Positions 26,156 to 33,803 of a stretch of DNA of 64,000 bases are shown in pieces (position 1 is the first letter of the stretch; every line of letters starts with the position of its first letter). The notes beneath the pieces are model-generated. The model was not told where the DNA came from. It searched no databases and saw nothing but the letters and a program-made list of their open reading frames with translations. Position numbers and translations under genes: made by a program. Source of the stretch: an uncultured Pelagibacteraceae bacterium (GTDB lineage Bacteria; Pseudomonadota; Alphaproteobacteria; Pelagibacterales; Pelagibacteraceae); NCBI GenBank assembly GCA_902599955.1, contig CACKHK010000001.1:1-64000 (forward strand). The letters run 5' to 3'.

Positions 26156-26205
26156 ACCATATCTCATGGTAAAAAAGAGACCGATATCGCATCGGTTAAA
26201 AGCGA
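26156..26205 (+). promoter_or_regulatory. Tandem H-type RNA pseudoknots in the leader of the 63-aa protein
   Basis: Two directly abutting 25-nt units share the same geometry: stem 1 of 5 bp, one-base A loop, stem 2 of 4 bp, and a 6-base A-rich loop. Unit 1: ACCAT (26156-60) pairs with ATGGT (26166-70) and TCTC (26162-65) with GAGA (26177-80). Unit 2: CCGAT (26181-85) pairs with ATCGG (26191-95) and TCGC (26187-90) with GCGA (26202-05). Three of the nine pairs differ between units and all three are compensatory. A short GTTTT/AAAAC hairpin (26206-26218) and an AAGGAG ribosome-binding site follow. It is probably a regulatory leader, and the ligand or protein partner is unknown. Confidence 0.75.
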
Positions 26206-26233
26206 GTTTTGGAAAAACAAACAAGGAGAGTGT

Positions 26234-26425
26234 ATGAAAAGAATGCACAGAGTGTTAAGTTCGTTTAGCCGAGGCTCAAAGAACGCTAGGCTAAATCAAC
26301 TTATGTTTCGAAACTTGAAAACTGTAGAAACTAATGCAAATGGCACAAGTGGATACGTTATCAAATCTGGAAAAAATTCAGGAGAAACATTAGGTCACTT
26401 AAAAAAAGAGGCTAAAAAGTTTTAG
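26234..26425 (+). CDS. Small basic protein of unknown function
   Basis: A 63-residue protein with about a quarter Lys and Arg, beginning M-K-R-M-H-R-V and ending K-K-E-A-K-K-F. An S-F-S-R-G-S-K-N-A-R segment and a Gly/Asn-rich middle lie between. There is no signal peptide or membrane helix. An AAGGAGAG ribosome-binding site precedes ATG 26234, a structured pseudoknot leader lies upstream and a strong terminator downstream, so this is a stand-alone regulated unit. The charge suggests nucleic-acid or ribosome binding, which could allow it to bind its own leader; that is inference. I do not recognise a family. Confidence 0.75.
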   Translation: MKRMHRVLSSFSRGSKNARLNQLMFRNLKTVETNANGTSGYVIKSGKNSGETLGHLKKEAKKF

Positions 26426-26438
26426 CTTAAAGAATGAG

Positions 26439-26475
26439 ATATGGGGCAATCATATTTATATGCCCCATATTTTTT
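26439..26475 (+). terminator. Rho-independent terminator after the 63-aa gene
   Basis: A 10-bp stem ATATGGGGCA (26439-26448) with TGCCCCATAT (26461-26470), a 12-base loop and a T5 tract. It ends the small-protein transcript. It lies just before the 3' end of the convergent cupin gene (26481) and may also protect or end that transcript. Confidence 0.9.
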
Positions 26476-26480
26476 CCTTC

Positions 26481-26882
26481 CTATTTTACTGGTGTCATAA
26501 TTTTTTGACCTTCAACTCCCATCGCAACAACAATCGCTTTAACAGGAATATCTCCAATATTATTTGATTCATGGACTACACCTACATCCTCTACGAATGC
26601 ATCTCCAGCTTTATAGATATAACTTTTACCGCCTTGGGTAAGTTCAATCTCTCCTTGCTGAATCATTATTAATACCGGAAAAGAGTGGGTATGAGGAACA
26701 ACTGGACCTCCAACGGGAACATTAAACTCAAAAGCAGTTATCTTTGCTTTGCCTGAAGGATATGCTATATCGTTACCCATTCCAGTTTGACTTGTAGATA
26801 TAATTCTCTTTACATGTCCATCAGCTAAAACTGAATTATTTATAACAAATATTGCGAATAGAGTGATTATTATTTTTTTCAT
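26481..26882 (-). CDS. Periplasmic cupin-domain protein
   Basis: A 133-residue protein with a signal peptide (about 1-20, cleavage after V-L-A-D). A single cupin beta-barrel follows, with metal-type motifs V-V-P-H-T-H-S-F-P-V-L (~62-72) and G-D-A-F-V-E-D-V-G-V-V-H (~91-102). These match the two conserved cupin motifs but with a reduced second-motif pattern. Exported cupins of this size have varied or unknown roles and no substrate can be assigned. An AGAAAGG ribosome-binding site precedes the ATG. Confidence 0.8.
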   Translation of the reverse strand: MKKIIITLFAIFVINNSVLADGHVKRIISTSQTGMGNDIAYPSGKAKITAFEFNVPVGGPVVPHTHSFPVLIMIQQGEIELTQGGKSYIYKAGDAFVEDVGVVHESNNIGDIPVKAIVVAMGVEGQKIMTPVK

Positions 26883-26956
26883 ATATTACCTTTCTGATTA
26901 TGAGATAATAGAACACAAATATTTTTTTATACGATATGACAAAAAGGTTTTATAAA

Positions 26957-27523
26957 TTATTTATTCCAAGAAACTTTAAACATTACTTCATTTCTTCTCA
27001 TCATAGGTAATGTAAAGGGACCATTATACGTTGCTCTTATTGCAGGTCCATTAATATTTATATTATCTTCAAGAAGCTTTTGATTAAGAATATCTCTGTG
27101 TTTTAAAAAATTATTATCAGATGCTCTACCCGAATACTGAATAACTGCAAAATGACCTTCTTTAATTGTTGAAATTTTTATATCTGGGTTATTTGGAAGA
27201 GGAGCATTATCTTTTGTAAATTTAGATGGTAAATAAAATTGCATATAATAACCGTCATCTTTTTCACCTTGAGTTACTGGAACTGTCATTTTTATTTCTT
27301 CAGATTTATTGTTTTGTCCTGAGATGTATCTAAAGAGTTTTCTAAAACTGTTATCATCATTTTTATTAACAACTTCTACAACCAACCTATCTTTATAGTG
27401 TCTTATCTCATAAGTATTAGTTGAATGAACTATATTATATGAAGCTTCTTCGTATGCCATTGATGAAGAATATTGGAAATAAAAAGATAAACAAATTAAA
27501 AAAAATATAGTTATTTTTCTCAT
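26957..27523 (-). CDS. SOUL-family heme-binding-like protein, exported
   Basis: A 188-residue protein with an N-terminal hydrophobic signal segment (~1-22). A SOUL domain follows, with Y-E-I-R-H-Y (~38-43), F-R-K-L-F-R-Y-I-S-G-x-N, K-x-x-M-T-V-P-V (~77-84), M-Q-F-Y-L-P and a final R-R-N-E-V-M-F-K-V motif. These are the hallmark segments of SOUL/HEBP proteins. The bacterial role is unclear; heme or tetrapyrrole binding in the periplasm is possible. It lies 5 bp after the aminotransferase gene. Confidence 0.85.
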   Translation of the reverse strand: MRKITIFFLICLSFYFQYSSSMAYEEASYNIVHSTNTYEIRHYKDRLVVEVVNKNDDNSFRKLFRYISGQNNKSEEIKMTVPVTQGEKDDGYYMQFYLPSKFTKDNAPLPNNPDIKISTIKEGHFAVIQYSGRASDNNFLKHRDILNQKLLEDNININGPAIRATYNGPFTLPMMRRNEVMFKVSWNK

Positions 27524-27528
27524 ATTAC

Positions 27529-28677
27529 TTACAAGTAATTTTCATTCATGAATAAGTTAATTCTTTTCATGCCCTCAACAATATCATCGGTGCTTCTGGC
27601 GTAAGAAAATCTTATCGTTGAATTACCTCTTTTTTGATCAAAATCTAATCCAGGAGTTATGGCAACTCCAGCTTTATTTAAAACTTCCTTACAGAAATTG
27701 AGGCTATCTTTGGAGTATTTAGAAATATCAACATAAATATAAAATGCACCATCAGGAGGAGAAAATTTTCCTAATCCAGCTTTAGGTAATTCTTCTAAAA
27801 GTATTTCTCTATTTTTTTTATAAACATTTACATTTTCATTTAATTCAATCTTAGCGTCCATTGCTGATAACGCTGTTAATTGGCTTACATGTGGTGGACA
27901 TATAAATAGATTTTGTGATAATCTTTCTACTTGCCTTACATGATCTTCTGGAACAATCATCCAACCTATTCGCCAACCAGTCATTGAAAAATATTTAGAA
28001 AAAGAATTTATAACGTAACATTTATCTGTTATTTCTAACGCTGTTGTGGGATTATTTTCATATTGAATACCGTGGTATATTTCATCACTTATAAAGCTAA
28101 CATTATTTTCGTGTGCAGTGTTTATTAAATTTTTTAGAGTTTCCTTATCAACCATCGATCCAGTAGGATTTGCAGGAGATGCAACAAGAATACCATTTAA
28201 ATTATTTTTTTTTATATCTTCAGGTACTGGCTGAAATTTATTTTGTATTTCAGTTTGAATATCTACTGGAATTAAATCTTGAGATTTTAAAATTTGTCGG
28301 TAACTAGGATAGCCAGGTGCTGCTATACCCACTCTATCACCAATATTAAACAAAGATGTAAAAGATAAAATAAAAGCTCCAGATGAACCTACGGTTATTA
28401 CAACTCTATTTGGATTTAAATCAATGTTGTACCAATCTCCGTATAACTTGGAAATACGTTCTCTCAAAGCGGGAAGTCCAAGAGTAACTGTATAGCCTAA
28501 GTTATTATTAGATATTTCTTTAGTGATAAACTTTTTTGCTAATTTTGGAGCTGGGGTACCTGGCTGCCCTACTTCCATATGTATAATATGTTTGCCATTT
28601 TTTTCAGCTATTCTAGCAGACTCCATTACATCCATTACAATAAACGGATCAACATTGCTTCTTTTTGAATTTCTCAT
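27529..28677 (-). CDS. Class I/II pyridoxal-phosphate aminotransferase
   Basis: A 382-residue fold-type I aminotransferase. Motifs are G-Q-P-G-T-P (~38-43), Y-T-V-T-L-G-L-P-A-L-R (~68-78), G-S-S-G-A-F (cofactor phosphate), N-P-T-G-S (~168-172) and the PLP lysine in S-F-S-K-Y-F-S-M-T-G-W-R-I-G-W (Lys near 234), with a C-terminal R-F-S-Y-A-R that binds the substrate carboxylate. It belongs to the AspC/AlaT-like group, and the amino-acid specificity cannot be fixed. The gene starts 23 bp after the small 63-aa gene at 28701. Confidence 0.9.
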   Translation of the reverse strand: MRNSKRSNVDPFIVMDVMESARIAEKNGKHIIHMEVGQPGTPAPKLAKKFITKEISNNNLGYTVTLGLPALRERISKLYGDWYNIDLNPNRVVITVGSSGAFILSFTSLFNIGDRVGIAAPGYPSYRQILKSQDLIPVDIQTEIQNKFQPVPEDIKKNNLNGILVASPANPTGSMVDKETLKNLINTAHENNVSFISDEIYHGIQYENNPTTALEITDKCYVINSFSKYFSMTGWRIGWMIVPEDHVRQVERLSQNLFICPPHVSQLTALSAMDAKIELNENVNVYKKNREILLEELPKAGLGKFSPPDGAFYIYVDISKYSKDSLNFCKEVLNKAGVAITPGLDFDQKRGNSTIRFSYARSTDDIVEGMKRINLFMNENYL

Positions 28678-28700
28678 TTTTAATTTGATTTTAAAAAAAT

Positions 28701-28892
28701 TTATAAATTAATTTTAAAAGTTCTTGCAGATTTTTCTTCTGAAATTTTAAGAATTTTGAATTTAGACGTTTTCTCTAATTTTTGACCTCTGTTTGTCACA
28801 AATGATTTCATTTTTTTTACTTCTCCCTCAGGCATCTTTCTTGTGTACTTAAGTGTATGTTTTTTCGAGCCTATAACAAAGATCGTTTTCAT
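28701..28892 (-). CDS. Small basic hypothetical protein
   Basis: A 63-residue, Lys-rich (about 14 Lys) protein starting M-K-T-I-F-V-I-G-S-K-K-H. It has no signal peptide or helix and no family I can recognise. It fills the otherwise empty 227-bp space between the phosphatase and aminotransferase genes on the same strand. Codon use looks like its neighbours, but the ribosome-binding site is weak. Confidence 0.55.
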   Translation of the reverse strand: MKTIFVIGSKKHTLKYTRKMPEGEVKKMKSFVTNRGQKLEKTSKFKILKISEEKSARTFKINL

Positions 28893-28904
28893 AATTTCTA
28901 TATA

Positions 28905-29453
28905 TTATAAAGTATCGATTGATCCAATAATATTCAAGTTTTTATCTGTCACAACAATTTCGCCAGAAGATGTTCCAATATTTAAAATTGCCCCAATAAC
29001 TACGTAGTGCGTAACAAATACAATATTATTTTTACTATCTATGCTGTCTATAAATTCATAAAAATCTTTTATCTGTTTATCCTCATTAGCTGCAAATCTT
29101 TTATCATAGAATGAATTTAGAGCGTCAAATGTCTCAAAGTCATCAAAAGCATATTTTGCAGTATCTTTACATCTGCACCACTCACTAGAATAAATATTAT
29201 CAATTTGAATCTCATTTTTTTTAAAAATTAATCCAATTTTTTTTGATTGCTGAATTCCTATTTCATTTAAATTTCTTTGAGTATAACAGTTTTGCAATTC
29301 AAAATTTTCTGGATCACCATTGCCTGGGGCAAGTGCATGTCTTATAAATATAAGTTTGCCTCCCTCTTTTAAAGATTCAATAACTTTGTCATTGGCAAAT
29401 GAATAATTTAATTGAAACAATAAAAATGAAAAAATTAAAATTAATTTTTTCAT
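28905..29453 (-). CDS. Exported histidine-phosphatase-superfamily protein
   Basis: A 182-residue protein with a signal peptide (~1-20). The phosphoglycerate-mutase-like domain carries the catalytic R-H-A motif (I-F-I-R-H-A, ~36-41), a Y-S-S-E-W-C-R-C segment that supplies the second Arg, and the second catalytic His in V-T-H-Y-V-V-I-G (~147-154). It is a likely periplasmic phosphatase, and the substrate is unknown. The gene ends a minus-strand run with the TPR protein 1 bp upstream. Confidence 0.85.
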   Translation of the reverse strand: MKKLILIFSFLLFQLNYSFANDKVIESLKEGGKLIFIRHALAPGNGDPENFELQNCYTQRNLNEIGIQQSKKIGLIFKKNEIQIDNIYSSEWCRCKDTAKYAFDDFETFDALNSFYDKRFAANEDKQIKDFYEFIDSIDSKNNIVFVTHYVVIGAILNIGTSSGEIVVTDKNLNIIGSIDTL

Positions 29454-29454
29454 C

Positions 29455-30000
29455 TTAAACAGATTGATCTTTAATTAGTTCCTTTATTTGAGGTATCATT
29501 ATTTTTGGAGACCTCATTGATGGATAAATTTTTTTTACTCTTTCGTAGCTGCTTAAAGCTTTTTCATAGTTTTTTAATTTCATTTGCACTAAGCCTTGAC
29601 CTGATAAAGCTCCAAAATGTCTTTTTTCTAATTTTAAAACTTCATCAATGTCGTCTTGTGACGCTTGATACTTACCCATCAAATAAAGAACTGTAGCTCG
29701 TTTATTCCACGCTTCAGCCCATTTTGGATCCAGTTCGATAACAGTTGTAAATATATTTTCAGCTTTTTGGTATTCTTGACTGTTCATAAATGATGTTCCT
29801 CTAGATAATAAACTGGTTAAGTTTTGATCTTTTGGATGAGTTGTCCAAATACCCCAAATTTTCATTTCAGTTTCCCTTGCTGAGATTTCGCCATCTTCTA
29901 AAAGTTTTTCAAAAAGTTTATCTAATTGATTATTATCTGCTGAATAGACTGGATTAAAAAATAAAGTTAAGACTATTAAGCTTTTTAAAATAATTTTCAT
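29455..30000 (-). CDS. Exported TPR-repeat protein
   Basis: A 181-residue protein with a signal peptide (cleavage near V-Y-S-A-D, ~21). Three TPR-like repeats are seen in ~68-165: Y-Q-K-A-E-N-I-F...L-D-P-K-W-A-E-A-W-N-K-R-A, Y-Q-A-S-Q-D-D-I-D-E-V-L-K-L-E, and Y-E-K-A-L-S-S-Y-E-R-V. It probably acts as a periplasmic protein-protein adaptor. Lies between pmbA/tldE and the phosphatase gene with gaps of 6 and 1 bp. Confidence 0.85.
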   Translation of the reverse strand: MKIILKSLIVLTLFFNPVYSADNNQLDKLFEKLLEDGEISARETEMKIWGIWTTHPKDQNLTSLLSRGTSFMNSQEYQKAENIFTTVIELDPKWAEAWNKRATVLYLMGKYQASQDDIDEVLKLEKRHFGALSGQGLVQMKLKNYEKALSSYERVKKIYPSMRSPKIMIPQIKELIKDQSV

Positions 30001-30006
30001 TAATTC

Positions 30007-31326
30007 TTATTTTCCCCCAACAATCATACCTTCAACATGCATTGTTGGTGAATTGGTAGAATAATTAAATTCTAGATCGTCAGCTAGAGTTATATTTTGA
30101 AAAATATTATTTAAATTTCCAGCGATTGTTATTTCGCTTACCGGATATGAAAATTCACCATTTTCAATCATTATACCACTTGCACCTACGGAATAATCTC
30201 CATTAATAATATTTGTGCCGTGACCGATAGTTTCTTTTATGTAAAGAAGTTTTTTTTCTGATTTTATCAACTCACTAAAAGTTTTTGATCCGTTTTCAAA
30301 ATACAGATTTGTTGTACCGCTTGCTCTACCATTAGACTTTCTGTTTATTTTTTTTCCATTATAAGTGTCAATCAAATAATCCTGAAGTATTCCATTTTTA
30401 ATTAAATTTAAATTAATTATACCTATACCTTCACTGTCAAAATAACGTGATCCATTAGCTTTTTTGATATCACCACGATCATTAATATTTATTTCTGTGT
30501 TGAATACTTTTTGGTTTAATTTGTCCTTTAAAAAAGTAGTACCTTTTGCAATAGCACTTGATGAAATGGCGCTAGCAAAAATTGAAAGAAAGTTTTTTGA
30601 TATTCTTTTGTCAAATATAAGGCTAATTTTTTCACTTTTAATCTTTTTTGGATTTAATTTTTTTACAGCATGATCCGCTGCGATAGATCCAAGCTCTTTT
30701 GGTTTTAAAATGTCATTATAAAATCTTTTACTAGTATATTCATAATCTCTTTCCATACTTCCATTGCTTTTAGAAACAACTTCACAATAAGCTGTAAATT
30801 GAGAAGTTTTATATCCATCAGCAAATCCATTTGAATTAGCTAATAAAAAATTTGATTTATTTTCCCCAAATCCCGAACCATTGGTATTTACAATTTTATT
30901 ATTTGAAAAAGCCTCATCTTCTGCCTCTTTTATATAATTAATTTTATCTTCATTACTCAAATGAGTTTCATCGTATAAATCTAAATCTTTCAAACCACTA
31001 AAATGAAGATCTTTATCTGGCAGTGAATTATATTCATCTTCGGGCGTTATCTTCATTGTTTCAATACATCTATCAACTAATTCATTTAAGTTACTCTCTT
31101 TAAGGTTTGATGATGCTATTGAGGATTTTTTTTTTCCTAAATATGTAGTAAGGACAACTCCAAGATTTTCTGATCTTTCAGAGCCATCTAATTTTTTATT
31201 CCTAACATTAATATTTTCAGATACAGAACTCTGTACCAAAATACTTGCATCAGTTGAGCCAAGTTTTTTTGATTTGCTAAGACAAATATCAGCAATTTTT
31301 TTTAGATAATCTTGATCTTTAATCAT
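30007..31326 (-). CDS. tldE: TldE/PmbA-family metalloprotease subunit
   Basis: A 439-residue PmbA/TldE-like protein. It has N-terminal D-A-S-I-L-V-Q-S and a C-terminal G-T-N-I-I-N-G-D-Y-S-V-G-A-S-G half that mirrors TldD. It lacks the zinc-binding H-E-x-x-x-H motif, as expected for the non-catalytic partner. With TldD it forms a heterodimeric peptidase that, in characterised bacteria, cleaves unfolded peptides and matures microcin-like precursors. The gene follows tldD by 5 bp, so the pair is co-transcribed. Confidence 0.92.
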   Translation of the reverse strand: MIKDQDYLKKIADICLSKSKKLGSTDASILVQSSVSENINVRNKKLDGSERSENLGVVLTTYLGKKKSSIASSNLKESNLNELVDRCIETMKITPEDEYNSLPDKDLHFSGLKDLDLYDETHLSNEDKINYIKEAEDEAFSNNKIVNTNGSGFGENKSNFLLANSNGFADGYKTSQFTAYCEVVSKSNGSMERDYEYTSKRFYNDILKPKELGSIAADHAVKKLNPKKIKSEKISLIFDKRISKNFLSIFASAISSSAIAKGTTFLKDKLNQKVFNTEININDRGDIKKANGSRYFDSEGIGIINLNLIKNGILQDYLIDTYNGKKINRKSNGRASGTTNLYFENGSKTFSELIKSEKKLLYIKETIGHGTNIINGDYSVGASGIMIENGEFSYPVSEITIAGNLNNIFQNITLADDLEFNYSTNSPTMHVEGMIVGGK

Positions 31327-31331
31327 TGAGA

Positions 31332-32744
31332 TTACAATTGAGTTCCACCCACTGTCATATTGTTTATCAACAAAGATGGTTGTCCAACACCAACCGGAAC
31401 GCCTTGTCCTGCTTTTCCACAGGTGCCAATTCCTGGGTCTAACATCATATCATTTCCAACCATTAAAATTTCTTTTAATGATGATGGTCCATCACCTATT
31501 AAAGTTGCGCCTTTAATCGGAGCTCCTACTTTGCCATTATTTATTTCATATGCCTCTGTACAATTGAAAACAAATTTTCCTGATGTTATATCCACTTGTC
31601 CACCACCAAAACTTACCGCAAATATTCCCTTATCGACTGATTTAATCATTTCCTCTTGAGTGTTTGTACCGCCTAACATGATTGTATTTCTCATCCTTGG
31701 CATTACGACATGTTTATAACTTTCTCTTCTTCCATTTCCTGTGGATTTTGTATTCATTAATCTGGCGTTTAATCTATCTTGCATAAAATTTTTTAGAATT
31801 CCGTCCTCTATTAAAACAGTTCTTTCGGTTGGAGTTCCTTCATCATCAATATTTAAACTACCTCTTCTATTATCTATTGTGCCATCATCTATTATTGTAA
31901 CTCCTTTGCTTGCAACTTTTTTTCCTACCAAATCATGAAACGCAGAAGTTTTTTTTCTATTAAAGTCTCCCTCTAAACCATGGCCAACAGCTTCGTGAAT
32001 TAAAATAGCAGGCCAGCCTGGTCCGAGTACAACTTTCATCTCTCCAGCTGGTGAGGGTTTACTTTCTATGTTTGTGTTTGCAATCCTAAAAGCTTCATCG
32101 CAAACTTTTTTCCAGTTATCGTTCTTTAAATATTCATCATAATCTTGTCTTCCGCCAATTCCATAAACACCAGTTTCTTTTCTTCCATTTTTTTCAACCA
32201 TCACTGACATGTTAATTCTTACCAATGGTCGATTATCTGATAATAGCTCTCCACCAGATCTAATAATTTCAATATTTTTCTTCTCAGCTAAAAGACTAGC
32301 TGTAACTTGCTTTACACTACTATCTTTAGATCTGGCATACTCATTCATATTATTTAGTAACTCTATTTTTGATTTCATTGATTTGCTTTCAATGGGATCA
32401 ATGTCTTTGTAAAGTTTTTGATTAGTTTTTTTTATTTCTGAATTGTAAGTGCCACTATTGTTTTTTAAGGTTGATTTAAGATTATCACTTGAATTTTTTA
32501 ACGATTTTTCTGAAATTTCATTTGAATGTGAGTAAGCCACGGTATCACCTGTGACCGCTCTAAAACCATAGCCTAAATCAGAGGTATAGTTTGAACTTTT
32601 GATTTTATTATCATCTAAAACAATGGTTTCTGATTTTGTATCTTCGATGTAAAGTTCACCATCATCACAACAATTTAAAGTCTCTGAAACAATTTTATCA
32701 GCTTTTTCTATAGATAATTCTGAATTTTTCAGTAAAAAGGTCAT
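31332..32744 (-). CDS. tldD: TldD-family metalloprotease subunit
   Basis: A 470-residue TldD protein with the zinc motif His250-Glu251-A-V-G-His255 in I-L-I-H-E-A-V-G-H-G-L-E-G-D, a preceding G-x-G-W-P, and the C-terminal G-T-C-G-K-A-G-Q-G-V-P-V-G segment. It is the catalytic partner of TldE in a cytoplasmic peptidase. It is first in its operon, with a 75-bp gap upstream separating it from the convergently unrelated hydrolase on the same strand. Confidence 0.94.
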   Translation of the reverse strand: MTFLLKNSELSIEKADKIVSETLNCCDDGELYIEDTKSETIVLDDNKIKSSNYTSDLGYGFRAVTGDTVAYSHSNEISEKSLKNSSDNLKSTLKNNSGTYNSEIKKTNQKLYKDIDPIESKSMKSKIELLNNMNEYARSKDSSVKQVTASLLAEKKNIEIIRSGGELLSDNRPLVRINMSVMVEKNGRKETGVYGIGGRQDYDEYLKNDNWKKVCDEAFRIANTNIESKPSPAGEMKVVLGPGWPAILIHEAVGHGLEGDFNRKKTSAFHDLVGKKVASKGVTIIDDGTIDNRRGSLNIDDEGTPTERTVLIEDGILKNFMQDRLNARLMNTKSTGNGRRESYKHVVMPRMRNTIMLGGTNTQEEMIKSVDKGIFAVSFGGGQVDITSGKFVFNCTEAYEINNGKVGAPIKGATLIGDGPSSLKEILMVGNDMMLDPGIGTCGKAGQGVPVGVGQPSLLINNMTVGGTQL

Positions 32745-32819
32745 AGATCATATTTAAGGGCGAATTATTTATAATCAAGAATGATATGCGCGATCATTGA
32801 TCACATCAAAACACATAAA

Positions 32820-33698
32820 TTACCTAATTTTATCTAAAAAAAAATCGGTTAAATATTTTACAGTTGCTTTTGGGTTTTGTTCTGGAATGAAATGACCTGA
32901 ATTTATTGCATGTCCTTCAATTTTTTTAGTTGTATATTTCTGCCAAATTTTTACTGGTTTGAACTGTCTACCAATTACACCCTTTTTTCCCCACAATACT
33001 TGAATAGGAATATTTAGTTTTTTCTTTCTGTCTTTTTTATCATGATCCAAGTCAATTGTTGCAGAAGCTCTATAATCTTCACATGATCCATGAATTCTTT
33101 TTGGTTGCTTAAAACATTTTAAATAACCTTCTTCAACTTTTCCAAATTTATGATTTCCAGACCATTTATCTAAGCAGTATTTCATCCATTTTCTTGGATC
33201 ACTCATAATCATTCTTTCAGGTAGCCACTTAGGTTGAATTAAAAAAAACCAATGAAAGTATGCTTTAGCAAAGTCTTTAGTTGTTAATTCATACATATCT
33301 AGTGTGGGGCAAATATCTAAAACACTCAAAGCTAATATATTTTTTCTATGGTCCCTTGCTAATCTGTGAGCCACTCTTCCTCCTCTATCATGTCCAGCTA
33401 CAAAGAATTTAGAATAACCTAATTTTTCCATTATTTGTTTCATGTCACTTGCCATTTCTCTTTTGGAATAATTAAAATGATTTTTATCTGAGGGTGGAGC
33501 TAAACTATTACCATATCCCCTTAGGTCTGCAGCAATAACCGTAAATTTTTTCGATAATTCTAGTGCAGTCTTGTGCCACATTAAATGTGTTTGTGGATAA
33601 CCATGAAGTAAAAGTAACGGTGGACCCTTACCTCCTACTCTACAGAAAATTTTACCTTTTCTAACTTTTATGTATTTTGACTTAAATCCTTTAAACAT
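32820..33698 (-). CDS. Alpha/beta hydrolase of the fluoroacetate/haloacetate dehalogenase family
   Basis: A 292-residue hydrolase with L-H-G-Y-P-Q-T (oxyanion region, ~31-37). Nucleophile Asp104 is in G-H-D-R-G-G-R, with Arg105 and Arg108 one and four residues later, Asp128 follows, then His149-Trp150, Tyr209 in D-Y-R-A-S-A-T-I-D and His269. Against remembered fluoroacetate dehalogenase (Asp110, Arg111, Arg114, Asp134, His155, Trp156), every position through Trp is shifted by exactly six residues. The set of carboxylate-binding and halide-binding residues is thus complete. The true substrate may still be another 2-haloacid or an ester. Confidence 0.8.
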   Translation of the reverse strand: MFKGFKSKYIKVRKGKIFCRVGGKGPPLLLLHGYPQTHLMWHKTALELSKKFTVIAADLRGYGNSLAPPSDKNHFNYSKREMASDMKQIMEKLGYSKFFVAGHDRGGRVAHRLARDHRKNILALSVLDICPTLDMYELTTKDFAKAYFHWFFLIQPKWLPERMIMSDPRKWMKYCLDKWSGNHKFGKVEEGYLKCFKQPKRIHGSCEDYRASATIDLDHDKKDRKKKLNIPIQVLWGKKGVIGRQFKPVKIWQKYTTKKIEGHAINSGHFIPEQNPKATVKYLTDFFLDKIR

Positions 33699-33803
33699 GC
33701 TTAATAATATGAATTTTTGAAAGTATAACTAATGAAAGCTTAGTATCAATATTAATAATATTTAATTTGAATTTACTTTGTGCACCTGTATAAATTCGGA
33801 TTT

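Noticed and set aside
26151-26175. Alternative reading of the first leader element as a simple 10-bp hairpin
   Set aside because: The extended A-T pairs are possible, but the second unit keeps only the inner 5 bp, and the matching geometry with the GAGA and GCGA partners supports pseudoknots over a plain hairpin. It may be an alternative fold.
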